From: Micromonospora sediminicola
GTDB taxonomy: Bacteria; Actinomycetota; Actinomycetes; Mycobacteriales; Micromonosporaceae
DNA length: 64,000 nucleotides
NCBI RefSeq assembly: GCF_900089585.1
Contig: NZ_FLRH01000003.1
Span: forward strand, 4,354,501-4,418,500
Direction: 5' to 3'
In this document: positions 50,742 through 62,397 of the stretch, piece by piece
How the letters are laid out: the number at the start of each line of letters is the position of its first letter
Numbering within the stretch: position 1 is the stretch's first letter
Position numbers and translations under genes: made by a program
Notes under the pieces: generated by a model
What the model was told of the DNA's origin: nothing
What the model saw: the letters and a program-made list of their open reading frames with translations, nothing else
Database searches by the model: none

Positions 50742-52862
<2,121 letters not shown>

Positions 52863-53157
52863 GTCGCTCCTTCGGGCCCATGATCGTGAGCGCACCGGAC
52901 GGGGGACGGCCGATGCGCACGCCGTTGATGCCCCGCCTCACGCGCCGCCAATCCACCCGTTCGGACCGTAACCGAAACGATCGGGTGTTGTCCGTCACGA
53001 TCGCCCTTTTCGAGATGCGGGTTCGCGCCGGATGGACTTTCCTGGATCGCGGACACGCGCCCGCGCGTTTCCGCCCGGCCGTTCGGCCATCCCTCACCAC
53101 TGCCTTCCGCCGCCACCGATGCCGGCGTGTCCTCCCCTGCCATGGACGGAGATCGAC

Positions 53158-54555
53158 GTGACCTCTCTGCGGGTCGGCGCGCAGCCCGCCACCGCGACGG
53201 ACCGGCTCCACCGGCCCACCCTGACCTCCCGCCCGACACCGCCGCCGCAGCCCGGCGCCGCGCCCCGCAGGCGGCGCATCCTCATGCTGTCGTGGGAGTA
53301 CCCGCCGGTGCTGGTGGGTGGGCTCGGTCGGCACGTGCACGCGCTCTCCGTCGCGCTGGTCGCCGCCGGGCACGAGGTCACCGTGGTCACCCGGCACGCC
53401 GAGGGCGCGCCGCTGGAGGAGTACGCCGACGGCGTGCGGATCGTCCGCGCCGCCGAGGACCCGGTGACCTTCCCACTGGCCACCGGCTCGCTGCTGGCCT
53501 GGACCATGGCGTTCAACCACACGCTCACCCGGGCCGCCCTGCGCGCCGCCGAGTCGGGCGTCTACGACGTGATCCACGCCCACGACTGGCTGGTCGCGCA
53601 CACCGCGATGACGCTGCGCGAGCACCTCGACGTGCCGCTGGTGACCACCATCCACGCCACCGAGGCCGGCCGGCACCAGGGCTGGCTGCCGGAGGAGATG
53701 AACCGCACCATCCACGGCGTCGAGCAGTGGCTGGCCGGTGAGTCCGGCCGGGTGATCGTCTGCTCCGGCTACATGCGCGACGAGGTGGGCGCGCTGTTCG
53801 GCGTGGAGCCGGCCCGGGTCGACGTGGTGCCCAACGGGGTCGAGCCGCACCGCTGGCGGGTGCCCGCCTCGGCGGTCGCCGCCGCCCGGGCCCGCTTCGC
53901 CGGCGACGGCCCGCTGGTCACGTTCGCCGGCCGACTGGTCTACGAGAAGGGCGTGCAGCACCTGCTCGCCGGTCTGCCCCGACTGCGCGACCGGCACCCC
54001 GGGCTGCGTGCGGTGATCGTCGGCGACGGCCCCTACAAGGCGGACCTGGAGGCCGAGGTGCACCGGCTCGGGCTCGGCGCCACGGTCAGCATGCCGGGCT
54101 TCCTCGGCGGCACCGACCTGCCCGCGGTGATGGCCGCCTCGGACTGCTTCGCGGTGCCGAGCATCTACGAGCCGTTCGGCATGGTCGCGCTGGAGGGCGC
54201 GGCGGCCGGCGCGCCGCTGGCGGTGTCCCGCACCGGTGGGCTGGCCGAGATCGTCGAGCCGGGCGTGACCGGGATGACCTTCGCCCCGCACGACCCGGAC
54301 GGCCTCGCCGAGGCGGTGCACGCGCTGCTGTCGGACCGGGAGCGGGCCCGCGCGCTGGCCCGGCGCGCCCGGACCATGGTGCACGAGCAGTACGGCTGGG
54401 CCGCCATCGCGTCCCGCACGGCCGCCGCGTACGCCGCCGCGATCGCCGGCGACCCGGCGTTCACCGCGGCCCGGGCCGAGCAGCGCATGGCCGCCGGCCG
54501 TGCCCTGCCCGCCCTCCCCGAGGGCAACCTCCTCACCGCCGCCGGCCTGCGGTGA
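53158..54555 (+). CDS. GT4 glycosyltransferase, Rv3032-like alpha-1,4-glucosyltransferase
   Basis: 465 residues from GTG 53158, with GGAG upstream. The start region RRRILMLSWEYPPVLVGGLGRHVHALSVALVAAGHEV resembles glycogen-synthase-like GT4/GT5 enzymes, and particularly mycobacterial Rv3032, which builds alpha-1,4-glucan for methylglucose lipopolysaccharide. The C-terminal GT-B half has VTFAGRLVYEKGVQHLLAGLPRL, VIVGDGPYKADLEAEV and VPSIYEPFGMVALEGAAAGAPLAVSRTGGLAEIV, with the E-x7-E motif. It is divergent from treX, so it links to glucan turnover. Resemblance to Rv3032 is from memory. Confidence 0.85.
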   Translation: MTSLRVGAQPATATDRLHRPTLTSRPTPPPQPGAAPRRRRILMLSWEYPPVLVGGLGRHVHALSVALVAAGHEVTVVTRHAEGAPLEEYADGVRIVRAAEDPVTFPLATGSLLAWTMAFNHTLTRAALRAAESGVYDVIHAHDWLVAHTAMTLREHLDVPLVTTIHATEAGRHQGWLPEEMNRTIHGVEQWLAGESGRVIVCSGYMRDEVGALFGVEPARVDVVPNGVEPHRWRVPASAVAAARARFAGDGPLVTFAGRLVYEKGVQHLLAGLPRLRDRHPGLRAVIVGDGPYKADLEAEVHRLGLGATVSMPGFLGGTDLPAVMAASDCFAVPSIYEPFGMVALEGAAAGAPLAVSRTGGLAEIVEPGVTGMTFAPHDPDGLAEAVHALLSDRERARALARRARTMVHEQYGWAAIASRTAAAYAAAIAGDPAFTAARAEQRMAAGRALPALPEGNLLTAAGLR

Positions 54556-54557
54556 AA

Positions 54558-54607
54558 GGAAGGGCCCCCTCTTAACGCCTCCGGTAGAGGAAGGGCCCCC
54601 TTTTAAC
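54558..54607 (+). repeat. 50-bp GGGGCCCC element, copy D
   Basis: Begins two bases past the GT4 stop. GGAAGGGCCCCCTCTTAACG with spacer CCTCCGGTAGAG and end GGGCCCCCTTTTAAC. Nearly identical to copy A. Confidence 0.87.
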
Positions 54608-54632
54608 ACCTCCCGCACGCCTGCACACGCGC

Positions 54633-54677
54633 ACGACAGAGGCCGCCCACCCGAGCCGGGTCGGCGGCCTCTGTCGT
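54633..54677. terminator. perfect 15-bp-stem hairpin between convergent genes
   Basis: ACGACAGAGGCCGCC and its exact complement flank a 15-base loop. It is centred between element copies D and E, between GT4 and gltA, and works in both directions. Confidence 0.8.
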
Positions 54678-54687
54678 CAGCCTGTCT

Positions 54688-54737
54688 GTTAAGAAGGGGC
54701 CCCTCCTCTACCTCAGGCGTTAAGAGGGGGCCCTTCC
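54688..54737 (-). repeat. 50-bp GGGGCCCC element, copy E, inverted
   Basis: GTTAAGAAGGGGCCCCTCC to GGCGTTAAGAGGGGGCCC. It is the mirror orientation of copy D, directly after the gltA stop (minus strand). D, the hairpin and E form a triple bidirectional terminator. Confidence 0.87.
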
Positions 54738-54744
54738 TTGCACC

Positions 54745-56028
<1,284 letters not shown>

Positions 56029-56184
56029 CTGTTCCTCGCTTCGCCGGCAAGATCTTCGTTGAATTGCCTTCGCTTCTACCGTAATCACGGTGCGGCGGAC
56101 AACGCTCGGCATGGTTTCGGGGTGAGGTATGCGTCACCTGATTCCCGACTTGCCGGGTCGGAAACCGGGTGGGAGCGCTGCCGG

Positions 56185-58230
56185 TCAGGACAGGGTGAGC
56201 CGCCGCAGCTTCCCGTCGGCCTGCACCCGGTAGAGCTCGAGCCGGTTGGCGCCGGCGGCGAACAGCCGGTCGTCGGGGAGGAACGCGGCGAACCGCCGGC
56301 CACCGGCGTCCGGCGGCACCACCGGCACCACCGCGCCGACCGTGCCGTTGACCGCGACCGCGAGCCGGGTGCCGTCCGGCACCGACGGGGGCAGGGTCCC
56401 CCAGACCAGCGCCGGCAGCGCACCCCGCGCCGGGTCGACCGCGTCGAACGCGGCGAGGTTGGCCACCGTGGCGGAGCCGTCGGCCGACACGGCGCCGACC
56501 CGGGTGCCGACCAGCGGGTCGGTGGCGGGCAGCGGCACCGACGCGGGCACCCCGCCGGTGATCGTGACGGGTTGACCGGGCCGGTCGTAGAAGCGTTTGT
56601 CGGCGCGCTCGCGCGCGGTGGCGTTCGCCGAGCGGCCGTCCATCGACCAGGGCACCCGCATGTGGGTCTCGTCGGCGATGGTGGGCAGCAGGTCGACGTG
56701 TTCCCAGTTGCGGTCGTCGACCCGGCCGGTCCGCTGGCCCGGCTCCTTGACGAACATCGGCACCCAGGCCACCTGGTTCGCGGCGTGGTCGATGGCGTCC
56801 ATGCCGCGTCCCTGCCAGTCCTGGCGGAAGCTGACCCCGTGGTCGGCGGTGACCATGACCAGCGCCTTGTCGTAGAGGCCGGTGGCGCGCAGCGTCCGCA
56901 GCGTCTCGCCGATCAGCCGGTCGGTGTAGCCGAGCTGGGCCAGGTGCCGGGCCCGGGCCAGGTCCACCCAGCCGGCGCCGTCGTTGGGCAGGTCCTCCGG
57001 CGCGTCGTAGCGCGCCCCGGAAGGCAGGTACGTCCACGGCGTGTGCGGCATGAGCAGGTGCAGGAAGTGCAGCGTGGGCCGGTCGGCGGGGCGCAGGCCG
57101 GCCAGGAACGCGGTGAACCGGGCGGGCTGGTTGTCGTCGAGGGTGTCCCAGCGGAACTTCGGGTCGTCGGGCACCGGCTCGGCGGCGTCCAGGCCGACCT
57201 CGGCCGCGGTCTGCTCGCGGTAGGAGTCCTCCGGGTCGACCCGGCTGTCCACCGGCGCGGCGAGCTGGCGCAGCAGTTTCCCGCTCTCCCGGGTCAGCAC
57301 GCCGAGCCCCTGTTCCGGGGTGATCGCCTGCTCGCACCGGCTGGGCGGGCAGAGCCGGGTGATGCTCTCCTCGGCCTTGATCTGGTAGAGGCCGCCGAGC
57401 GCGGTGAACAGGTTGTCCGGGTACTGCGAGTAGTGCGGCGCCGCCCCCCGCTCGGGGTAGCGCCCGGTGAGCATCGCCGGCAGGGCGTACGGCGTCCAGC
57501 CGCTGACCCCGGTGGCGTTGCGGTACCAGGTCGACCCGGCGGCCAGCGCGGCGAAGTTGGGATAGCGGGCGGCGTCGATCCGCCCGTCGGGGCCGAGCAG
57601 CGACACCAGCGGAAGCTCGTCCAGCACGATCATGACCACCGGCGGGTGGGCGCCGGCGCCGGCGGTCCCGGCCGCGCCACCCTCGCCCCGCGGCAGCACC
57701 ACGGCCGAGGCCGGGGAGGCGAACAGGAACAGCCCGACGAAGACCACCGGCCCGAGCGCGGCCACCCGCAGCATCCGGCGCAGCGCCCGCCACCGCCGGT
57801 GGGCGGCCGCCGCGGCGGCCCCGACCAGACCGGCCACGACCAGCAGGGGTACGCCGCGCAGCGGCGTGACGTGCCGGCCGACCTGGACCGCCAACGCGGC
57901 GAGCAGCAGTCCCACGATCACCGTGTGCACCACGGCGCGGGTGACCCGTCCGGCGAGCAGGGACAGCGCGCCGAGCGCCGCGAACGGCAGCGTCGGCACC
58001 AGCGCGATCAGGGCGACCAGCAGCAGCACGTCGCCGCGCGCGGCGCGGTGGAACAGGAAGAAGTCGGGGCTGCGACCGAGCACGTCCAGCAGCGGCTGGG
58101 TGACCACCAGCCCGACCAGCGCCACCACCTCGGCCAGCCGCGCCGCCTCGGCCCGCCAGCCGGCCCGCCGCCGGGGCCGGTCGGTGTCCGGCGGGCGCTC
58201 CCGCGGTGGCGCGAGGACGTCCTCAGCCAC
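56185..58230 (-). CDS. membrane-anchored sulfatase/phosphoglycerol-transferase-like protein
   Basis: 681 residues, GTG start overlapping the upstream stop by eight bases. Residues 20-155 hold five hydrophobic spans (VVALVGLVVTQPLLDVLG, LLLVALIALVPTLPFAALG, VVHTVIVGLLLAALAV, LRGVPLLVVAGLVGAAA, VAALGPVVFVGLFLFA). About 165-500 is an alkaline-phosphatase-superfamily domain: VVMIVLDELPLVSLLG (metal Asp), VTGVSGWTPYALPAMLTGRYP region with the nucleophile Thr/Ser, and ALVMVTADHGVSFR (metal Asp-His). The last 120 residues are beta-rich. It could transfer or cleave headgroups on cell-envelope lipids. Coupled to the NoeA-like methyltransferase. Confidence 0.85.
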   Translation of the reverse strand: MAEDVLAPPRERPPDTDRPRRRAGWRAEAARLAEVVALVGLVVTQPLLDVLGRSPDFFLFHRAARGDVLLLVALIALVPTLPFAALGALSLLAGRVTRAVVHTVIVGLLLAALAVQVGRHVTPLRGVPLLVVAGLVGAAAAAAHRRWRALRRMLRVAALGPVVFVGLFLFASPASAVVLPRGEGGAAGTAGAGAHPPVVMIVLDELPLVSLLGPDGRIDAARYPNFAALAAGSTWYRNATGVSGWTPYALPAMLTGRYPERGAAPHYSQYPDNLFTALGGLYQIKAEESITRLCPPSRCEQAITPEQGLGVLTRESGKLLRQLAAPVDSRVDPEDSYREQTAAEVGLDAAEPVPDDPKFRWDTLDDNQPARFTAFLAGLRPADRPTLHFLHLLMPHTPWTYLPSGARYDAPEDLPNDGAGWVDLARARHLAQLGYTDRLIGETLRTLRATGLYDKALVMVTADHGVSFRQDWQGRGMDAIDHAANQVAWVPMFVKEPGQRTGRVDDRNWEHVDLLPTIADETHMRVPWSMDGRSANATARERADKRFYDRPGQPVTITGGVPASVPLPATDPLVGTRVGAVSADGSATVANLAAFDAVDPARGALPALVWGTLPPSVPDGTRLAVAVNGTVGAVVPVVPPDAGGRRFAAFLPDDRLFAAGANRLELYRVQADGKLRRLTLS

Positions 58231-59638
58231 CCACCACCACCTGGTAGAGCGTGCGGGTGCCGGACGGCAGCTCGGTGCGGGCGACCACCCGCCCCCGGCG
58301 CGCCAGCAGCGCCTCGAAGGTGTCCCGCCGGTAGTCGGGGAAGAGCCCGTCCGGCTTGTTGGCCAGCAGCCGGCGGGCCATCGGGTCCTCCGGGTGGACG
58401 AACTCCACCACCAGGGCGCCGCCGGTCGCGGTGAACGCGGTGAGCTGGTCCAGCACCTCCGGCAGCGGAACGTTGCGGCCGATCGCCAGGTGGTGCACCA
58501 CGGCCAGGGCGAGCACCACGTCGGCGCGGGCCCGGTCGGCGAACGCGGCCCGTTCGACGCCGCGCCAGCCACCGCCGGGCGACGGGTCGGCCAGGTCCAG
58601 CACCAGCGGCAGGATGCGCTGCTCCCCCTCGTCGCGCAGGGCGCGGTAGAGCGCGTCGACCACGACCGGGTCCTGCTCGACCGCGACCACGTGCGCGGCG
58701 TGCCGGGCGGCGACGCGGGCGTACCGGCCGTCGTTGGCGCCCAGGTCCAGCACCGTGCCGGGGCCGGTGGCGGCGACGGCCCGGTCGACGAAGGTCTCCT
58801 TGGCCTGCCGGTCCGGCACCGAGTACGCGCAGGTGCGCTGGTAGTCCGTCCAGTGGCTGTCGCCGGACCGGTGGTCGAGCCGGCGGACCAGCTTCGTCAG
58901 CCCGCGTACGGTGGCCCGGGCCAGCTCCCGGGAGAAGCCGGCGTCGCGCAGCTGGGCGCGGACGTCGCTGGTGCTGGCGGCGGAGTTGCGGGCCTGCATC
59001 GCGCCGTGCAGGTGCACGTGGGTGGGCACGCCGGCCCGGAAGCGTCGGGTCCCGGCGAACAACCGGCGCATCTGGTCCGGCTCGATCCCGTCGACGCGGG
59101 CCCGCAGGAACGGCTGGAAGTCCAGGCCGAGGTGGGCCTGGACGAGCAGGGGGTAGAGCAGCGTCTGGCAGAACTGCCGGTAGCCGGCCCAGGGCTCGCC
59201 GTCGCGCAGCGCCTCGAAGGAGCCGACGTCGATGAAGACCGGCCGGGCGCCGCGCCACTGCACGTTGTAGGCCGAGCCGTCCTTGGTGGTGAAGCCGGCG
59301 TCCAGCGCGGCGCCCAGCACGTCCAGGTGCAGCAGCGCCGCGTCGCGCAGCATCGCGTACGACCACTCGTAGGGGTGCGACACGAACGGGATCCGCTCGT
59401 GTCGCAGCACCGCGGCCCAGGGCGCGTCGACCGGTGTCGGGGTCAGCTCCTCGGTGCCGACGACCTGACCGGTGGCGGTGAGGTTCCGGAAGAAGTCGGC
59501 GGCGGACAGGGCGCGCCAGTCGCGGGCGGAGCGCTCGTCGAGGCCGCGCAGCACCTCGTCGCCGCGGTGGAAGACGCGGTTGCCGGGGTCGCGGAACGAG
59601 CCGGGCTCGACGCGTACGCCGGTGTCGGGGATCGTCAC
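58223..59638 (-). CDS. class I methyltransferase with NoeA-like N-terminus
   Basis: 471 residues, GTG start. Residues 1-240 (VFHRGDEVLRGLDERSARDWRALSAADFFRNL, HPYEWSYAMLRDAALLHLDVL, KDGSAYNVQWRGARPVFIDVGSFEAL) resemble the nodulation NoeA/kinase-like part of polysaccharide-associated methyltransferases. The C-terminal SAM domain has TVLDLGANDGRYARVAA, VVAVEQDP and VVLALAVVHHLAIGRNVPL. Probably methylates a sugar or lipid glycan. NoeA-likeness is from memory of the family. The operon with a 49-residue membrane protein and a sulfatase-like partner suggests envelope modification. Confidence 0.8.
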   Translation of the reverse strand: MTIPDTGVRVEPGSFRDPGNRVFHRGDEVLRGLDERSARDWRALSAADFFRNLTATGQVVGTEELTPTPVDAPWAAVLRHERIPFVSHPYEWSYAMLRDAALLHLDVLGAALDAGFTTKDGSAYNVQWRGARPVFIDVGSFEALRDGEPWAGYRQFCQTLLYPLLVQAHLGLDFQPFLRARVDGIEPDQMRRLFAGTRRFRAGVPTHVHLHGAMQARNSAASTSDVRAQLRDAGFSRELARATVRGLTKLVRRLDHRSGDSHWTDYQRTCAYSVPDRQAKETFVDRAVAATGPGTVLDLGANDGRYARVAARHAAHVVAVEQDPVVVDALYRALRDEGEQRILPLVLDLADPSPGGGWRGVERAAFADRARADVVLALAVVHHLAIGRNVPLPEVLDQLTAFTATGGALVVEFVHPEDPMARRLLANKPDGLFPDYRRDTFEALLARRGRVVARTELPSGTRTLYQVVVGG

Positions 59639-59643
59639 GCCGG

Positions 59644-59793
59644 TCAGCCCTGGTCGGTGGGCTGACGGCGGAAGCGGGACACCAGGCGGCGCCAGTAGAG
59701 CTTGGCGGCCACGGCCACTCCGGCCACCCCGCCGACCACCGCCTGCACGATGAGACTGCCGGATCCCGCGTCCAGGTAGGCCAGGTGCGTCAC
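59644..59793 (-). CDS. 49-residue membrane protein, first gene of envelope operon
   Basis: GTG start; GGAAGGAAAGC precedes it. Starts VTHLAYLDAGSGSLIVQAVV, continues as one hydrophobic span GGVAGVAVAAKLYW, then ends with a basic RRLVSRFRRQPTDQG tail. It is five bases from the methyltransferase gene. The LDAGSGSLIVQAVVGGVAG pattern is conserved in short proteins next to similar NoeA-like/sulfatase operons, as I recall. Too short for most gene callers. Upstream at 59794-59974 is the operon promoter region, divergent from the VOC gene. Confidence 0.75.
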   Translation of the reverse strand: MTHLAYLDAGSGSLIVQAVVGGVAGVAVAAKLYWRRLVSRFRRQPTDQG

Positions 59794-59974
59794 GACTGCT
59801 TTCCTTCCCTCGCCGGTCATCGGAGCGCAGCCCGGTATGCGAGCTTTATTGCTCTAAGCCGGACTTGTCACTCACCGTACGCCCTGCGATCCGGACGCGC
59901 GGGCACACCGGTGACTCGTCCCCCGTCCGATCCGTTCAAGACCGAAGGGGCCCGGGCGGCCTAGCGTGGCGGCC

Positions 59975-60373
59975 ATGACACCGCAGTTCGATCTCGTCGG
60001 GACGGTCGTCACCGACATGGCCCGCACGCTCGACTTCTACCGCCGGCTGGGGCTGCCGATCCCACCCGGCGCCGACACCGAGCCCCACGTGGAGGTCACG
60101 CTGCCCTCCGGCGTACGACTGGCCTGGGACACCGTGGAGACGATCCGCAGCTTCCACCCCGCCTTCGACCCGTCCGGCGGCAACTCCCGGATGAGCCTCG
60201 CCTTCCGCTGCGCCGACCCGGCGGAGGTGGACCGCTGGTACGCCGAGCTGACCGCCGCCGGCCACCACGGGGAGCTGCCGCCGTGGGACGCCTTCTGGGG
60301 CCAGCGGTACGCGGTCCTGCACGACCCGGACGGCAACGGCGTGGACCTGTTCGCGCCGCTGCCCGCCGACTGA
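59975..60373 (+). CDS. VOC (glyoxalase/bleomycin-resistance) family protein
   Basis: 132 residues from ATG 59975 (GTG 59966 possible). VOC fold with betaalphabetabetabeta repeats: FDLVGTVVTDMARTLDFYRRLGLPIP, VEVTLPSGVRLAWDTVET, then MSLAFRCADPAEVDRWYAELTAAGHHGELPPWDAFWGQRYAVLHDPDGNGVDLFAPLP, where the final Glu/Asp strand gives the metal-binding side. Function is open (isomerase, dioxygenase or drug binding). Converges on an AraC-type gene 46 bases downstream. Confidence 0.87.
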   Translation: MTPQFDLVGTVVTDMARTLDFYRRLGLPIPPGADTEPHVEVTLPSGVRLAWDTVETIRSFHPAFDPSGGNSRMSLAFRCADPAEVDRWYAELTAAGHHGELPPWDAFWGQRYAVLHDPDGNGVDLFAPLPAD

Positions 60374-60418
60374 CCACCCGCCCGGGCGCCGGGGTCGGGT
60401 CCGGCCACTCGCGCCGGG

Positions 60419-61132
60419 TCAGCCGCCGAGCAGGCGCGTCGGGGGCACGCCGGCGAACTCCCGGACATCGCGGGTGAGGTGGGCCTGGTCGGCGTACCCG
60501 GTCCGGGCGGCGACCTCGGCGAGCGGCGCGCCGGTGTGGGCCAGGTCGAGCGCGCGACGCATCCGCAGGATCCGGGCGAGCGTCTTCGGGCCGTACCCGA
60601 ACAGGGCCAGGCTGCGCCGGTGCAGGGCCCGCGCGCCGAGGCCGACCTCGGCGGCCGCCGCGGCGACCGTCGCCCCCGCGGCCAGCCGGGCGGCCACCCG
60701 GGCGCCGAGCGGGTCGGGGCCCCCGGCGGCCGCCAGGCGGGCCCTGGCGACCTCGGCCAAAACCACCGCGCCGGCGTCCGACCAGCCGGCGGCGGCCGAT
60801 GCCGCCTCCTCGACCCGCGCGGCCAGGACCTCCGCGTCCCGTCCCCAGAGGTCGGCGAGCGGGACGCGGAGGTCGCGGAGTTCCTCCGCCGGCACCCCGA
60901 ACACGGACGGGCCCGTGCCCGGCGGCAGGCGCAGCCCGATCCACCGCTCCCCCGGCACCGACCGGGACAGGTGGGCGGTCCGGTCGGGGCCGGCGACCAG
61001 CAGGCCGGCCCGGCTGGACCAGAGCAGGTCCAGGCACCCGTCCGGCAGCACCCGTGTCTGCCCCGCGCCGTCGGACACGCTCGCCCACCGCACCGCGCCC
61101 CGGATCCGCTCCTCGGCCCGCTCCCGGTACAT
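60419..61132 (-). CDS. AraC family transcriptional regulator
   Basis: 237 residues. N-terminal ligand part of the DUF6597 type (VLPDGCLDLLWSSRAGLLVAGPD, GERWIGLRLPPGTGPSVFGVPAEELRDLRVPLADLWG). C-terminal double helix-turn-helix (LGARALHRRSLALFGYGPKTLARILRMRRAL, AARTGYADQAHLTRDVREFAGVPPTRLL). Convergent with the VOC gene; the VOC protein is a likely target or ligand-modifying partner. Confidence 0.88.
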   Translation of the reverse strand: MYRERAEERIRGAVRWASVSDGAGQTRVLPDGCLDLLWSSRAGLLVAGPDRTAHLSRSVPGERWIGLRLPPGTGPSVFGVPAEELRDLRVPLADLWGRDAEVLAARVEEAASAAAGWSDAGAVVLAEVARARLAAAGGPDPLGARVAARLAAGATVAAAAAEVGLGARALHRRSLALFGYGPKTLARILRMRRALDLAHTGAPLAEVAARTGYADQAHLTRDVREFAGVPPTRLLGG

Positions 61133-61170
61133 GCCTCCACCCTGCCACCCCCGGAGGCGGGTCGCGACGG

Positions 61171-62394
61171 TCAGGGGCGGTGGTGCATCGCCAGGCGGAG
61201 CAGCAGGAACCGCAGCGCGGTCGCGGCGAGGTTGGCCGCCACCAGGACGACCAGCTCGACCGCGCGCGGCGGCGCCGTGAGCGCGTGCAGGACCGCCAGC
61301 GCGCCACTGGTCAGGGCCAGCCCGAGGGCGAACGCGAGCAACCCCTGGAGGTGGTGCCGGCCGGCGTGCCGGCGGCCGGTGACGCCGAAGGTGAGCCGCC
61401 GGTTGGCCGCCGTGTTGGCCACCGCGGTCAGCAGCAGCGCGAGCAGGTTCGCCGGTTGCGCCCCGAGCGGCCCACGCGCCGCCACGAAGATCACCAGGTA
61501 CGCCAGCGTGCTGGCCACCCCCACCGCGGCGAACCGGACGAGCTGGCGGGGCAGCCCCACCGGCACCTGGGCCGGTGGCGCCGGCAACGGGGCCCGGCCG
61601 AGCTGGGCGCGCAGCCGGGGCAGGGGCAGCGCGCCGGTGAGCAGCGCGCGGACCAGCCGCCCGATCCCGCGCAGGTCGGCCAGCGCGGTGGCGACGATGT
61701 CGACCCGGCTGTCCGGGTCGTCCACCCAGTCCACCGGCACCTCATGGATCCGCAGTCCGGCGCGCTGCGCCAGGACCAGCAGCTCGGTGTCGAAGAACCA
61801 CCCGGTGTCCCGTACCAGCGGCAGCAGCTCGGCCGCCACGTCGGCGCGGATCGCCTTGAACCCGCACTGCGCGTCGGAGAAACGCACCGCGAGCGTGCCG
61901 CGCAGCAGCAGGTTGTAGCCCCGGGAGATCACCTCCCGCTTCGCGCCGCGGACCACCCGGCTGGTCCGCGCCAGCCGGGTGCCGATGGCCAGGTCGGAGT
62001 GGCCCGAGAGGAGCGGCGCGACCAGCGGCAGCAACGCGGCCAGGTCGGTGGAGAGGTCCACGTCCATGTACGCGAGCACCGGCGCCGGCGAGGCGGACCA
62101 GGCGGCGCGCAGCGCCCGCCCCCGTCCCTTCTCCGCCAGGTGCACCACCTCCACCCCGGGCAGTTCGGCGGCGAGCGCCTCGGCGACCGCCCGGGTGCCG
62201 TCCACACTGGCGTTGTCGGCCACCGTGATCCGGAACGGGTACGGGAAGTGCGCGGTCAGGTGCGCGTGCAGCCGCCGGACACAGGGGCCGAGGTCGGCCT
62301 CCTCGTTGTAGACCGGGACCACCACGTCCAGCACCGCGCCCTCGGCGGTGGGCCGGGCCCGTACGGCGGCCCGGGGCTCCTGCGTGAAGGTCAT
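61171..62394 (-). CDS. GT2 glycosyltransferase fused to GtrA-like membrane domain
   Basis: 407 residues. The N-terminal GT2 domain resembles dolichyl/polyprenyl-phosphate sugar synthases: LDVVVPVYNEEADLGPCVRRL, ITVADNASVDGTRAVAEAL, YMDVDLSTDLAALLPLV (DxD), DAQCGFKAIRADV. Residues 280-400 hold four hydrophobic spans with FAAVGVASTLAYLVIFV and NTAANRRLTFG, which is GtrA-like flippase. Together, it probably makes and flips a polyprenyl-linked hexose for envelope glycosylation. It is three bases from the stop of the next gene upstream, which uses such donors. Confidence 0.88.
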   Translation of the reverse strand: MTFTQEPRAAVRARPTAEGAVLDVVVPVYNEEADLGPCVRRLHAHLTAHFPYPFRITVADNASVDGTRAVAEALAAELPGVEVVHLAEKGRGRALRAAWSASPAPVLAYMDVDLSTDLAALLPLVAPLLSGHSDLAIGTRLARTSRVVRGAKREVISRGYNLLLRGTLAVRFSDAQCGFKAIRADVAAELLPLVRDTGWFFDTELLVLAQRAGLRIHEVPVDWVDDPDSRVDIVATALADLRGIGRLVRALLTGALPLPRLRAQLGRAPLPAPPAQVPVGLPRQLVRFAAVGVASTLAYLVIFVAARGPLGAQPANLLALLLTAVANTAANRRLTFGVTGRRHAGRHHLQGLLAFALGLALTSGALAVLHALTAPPRAVELVVLVAANLAATALRFLLLRLAMHHRP

Positions 62395-62397
62395 CGC

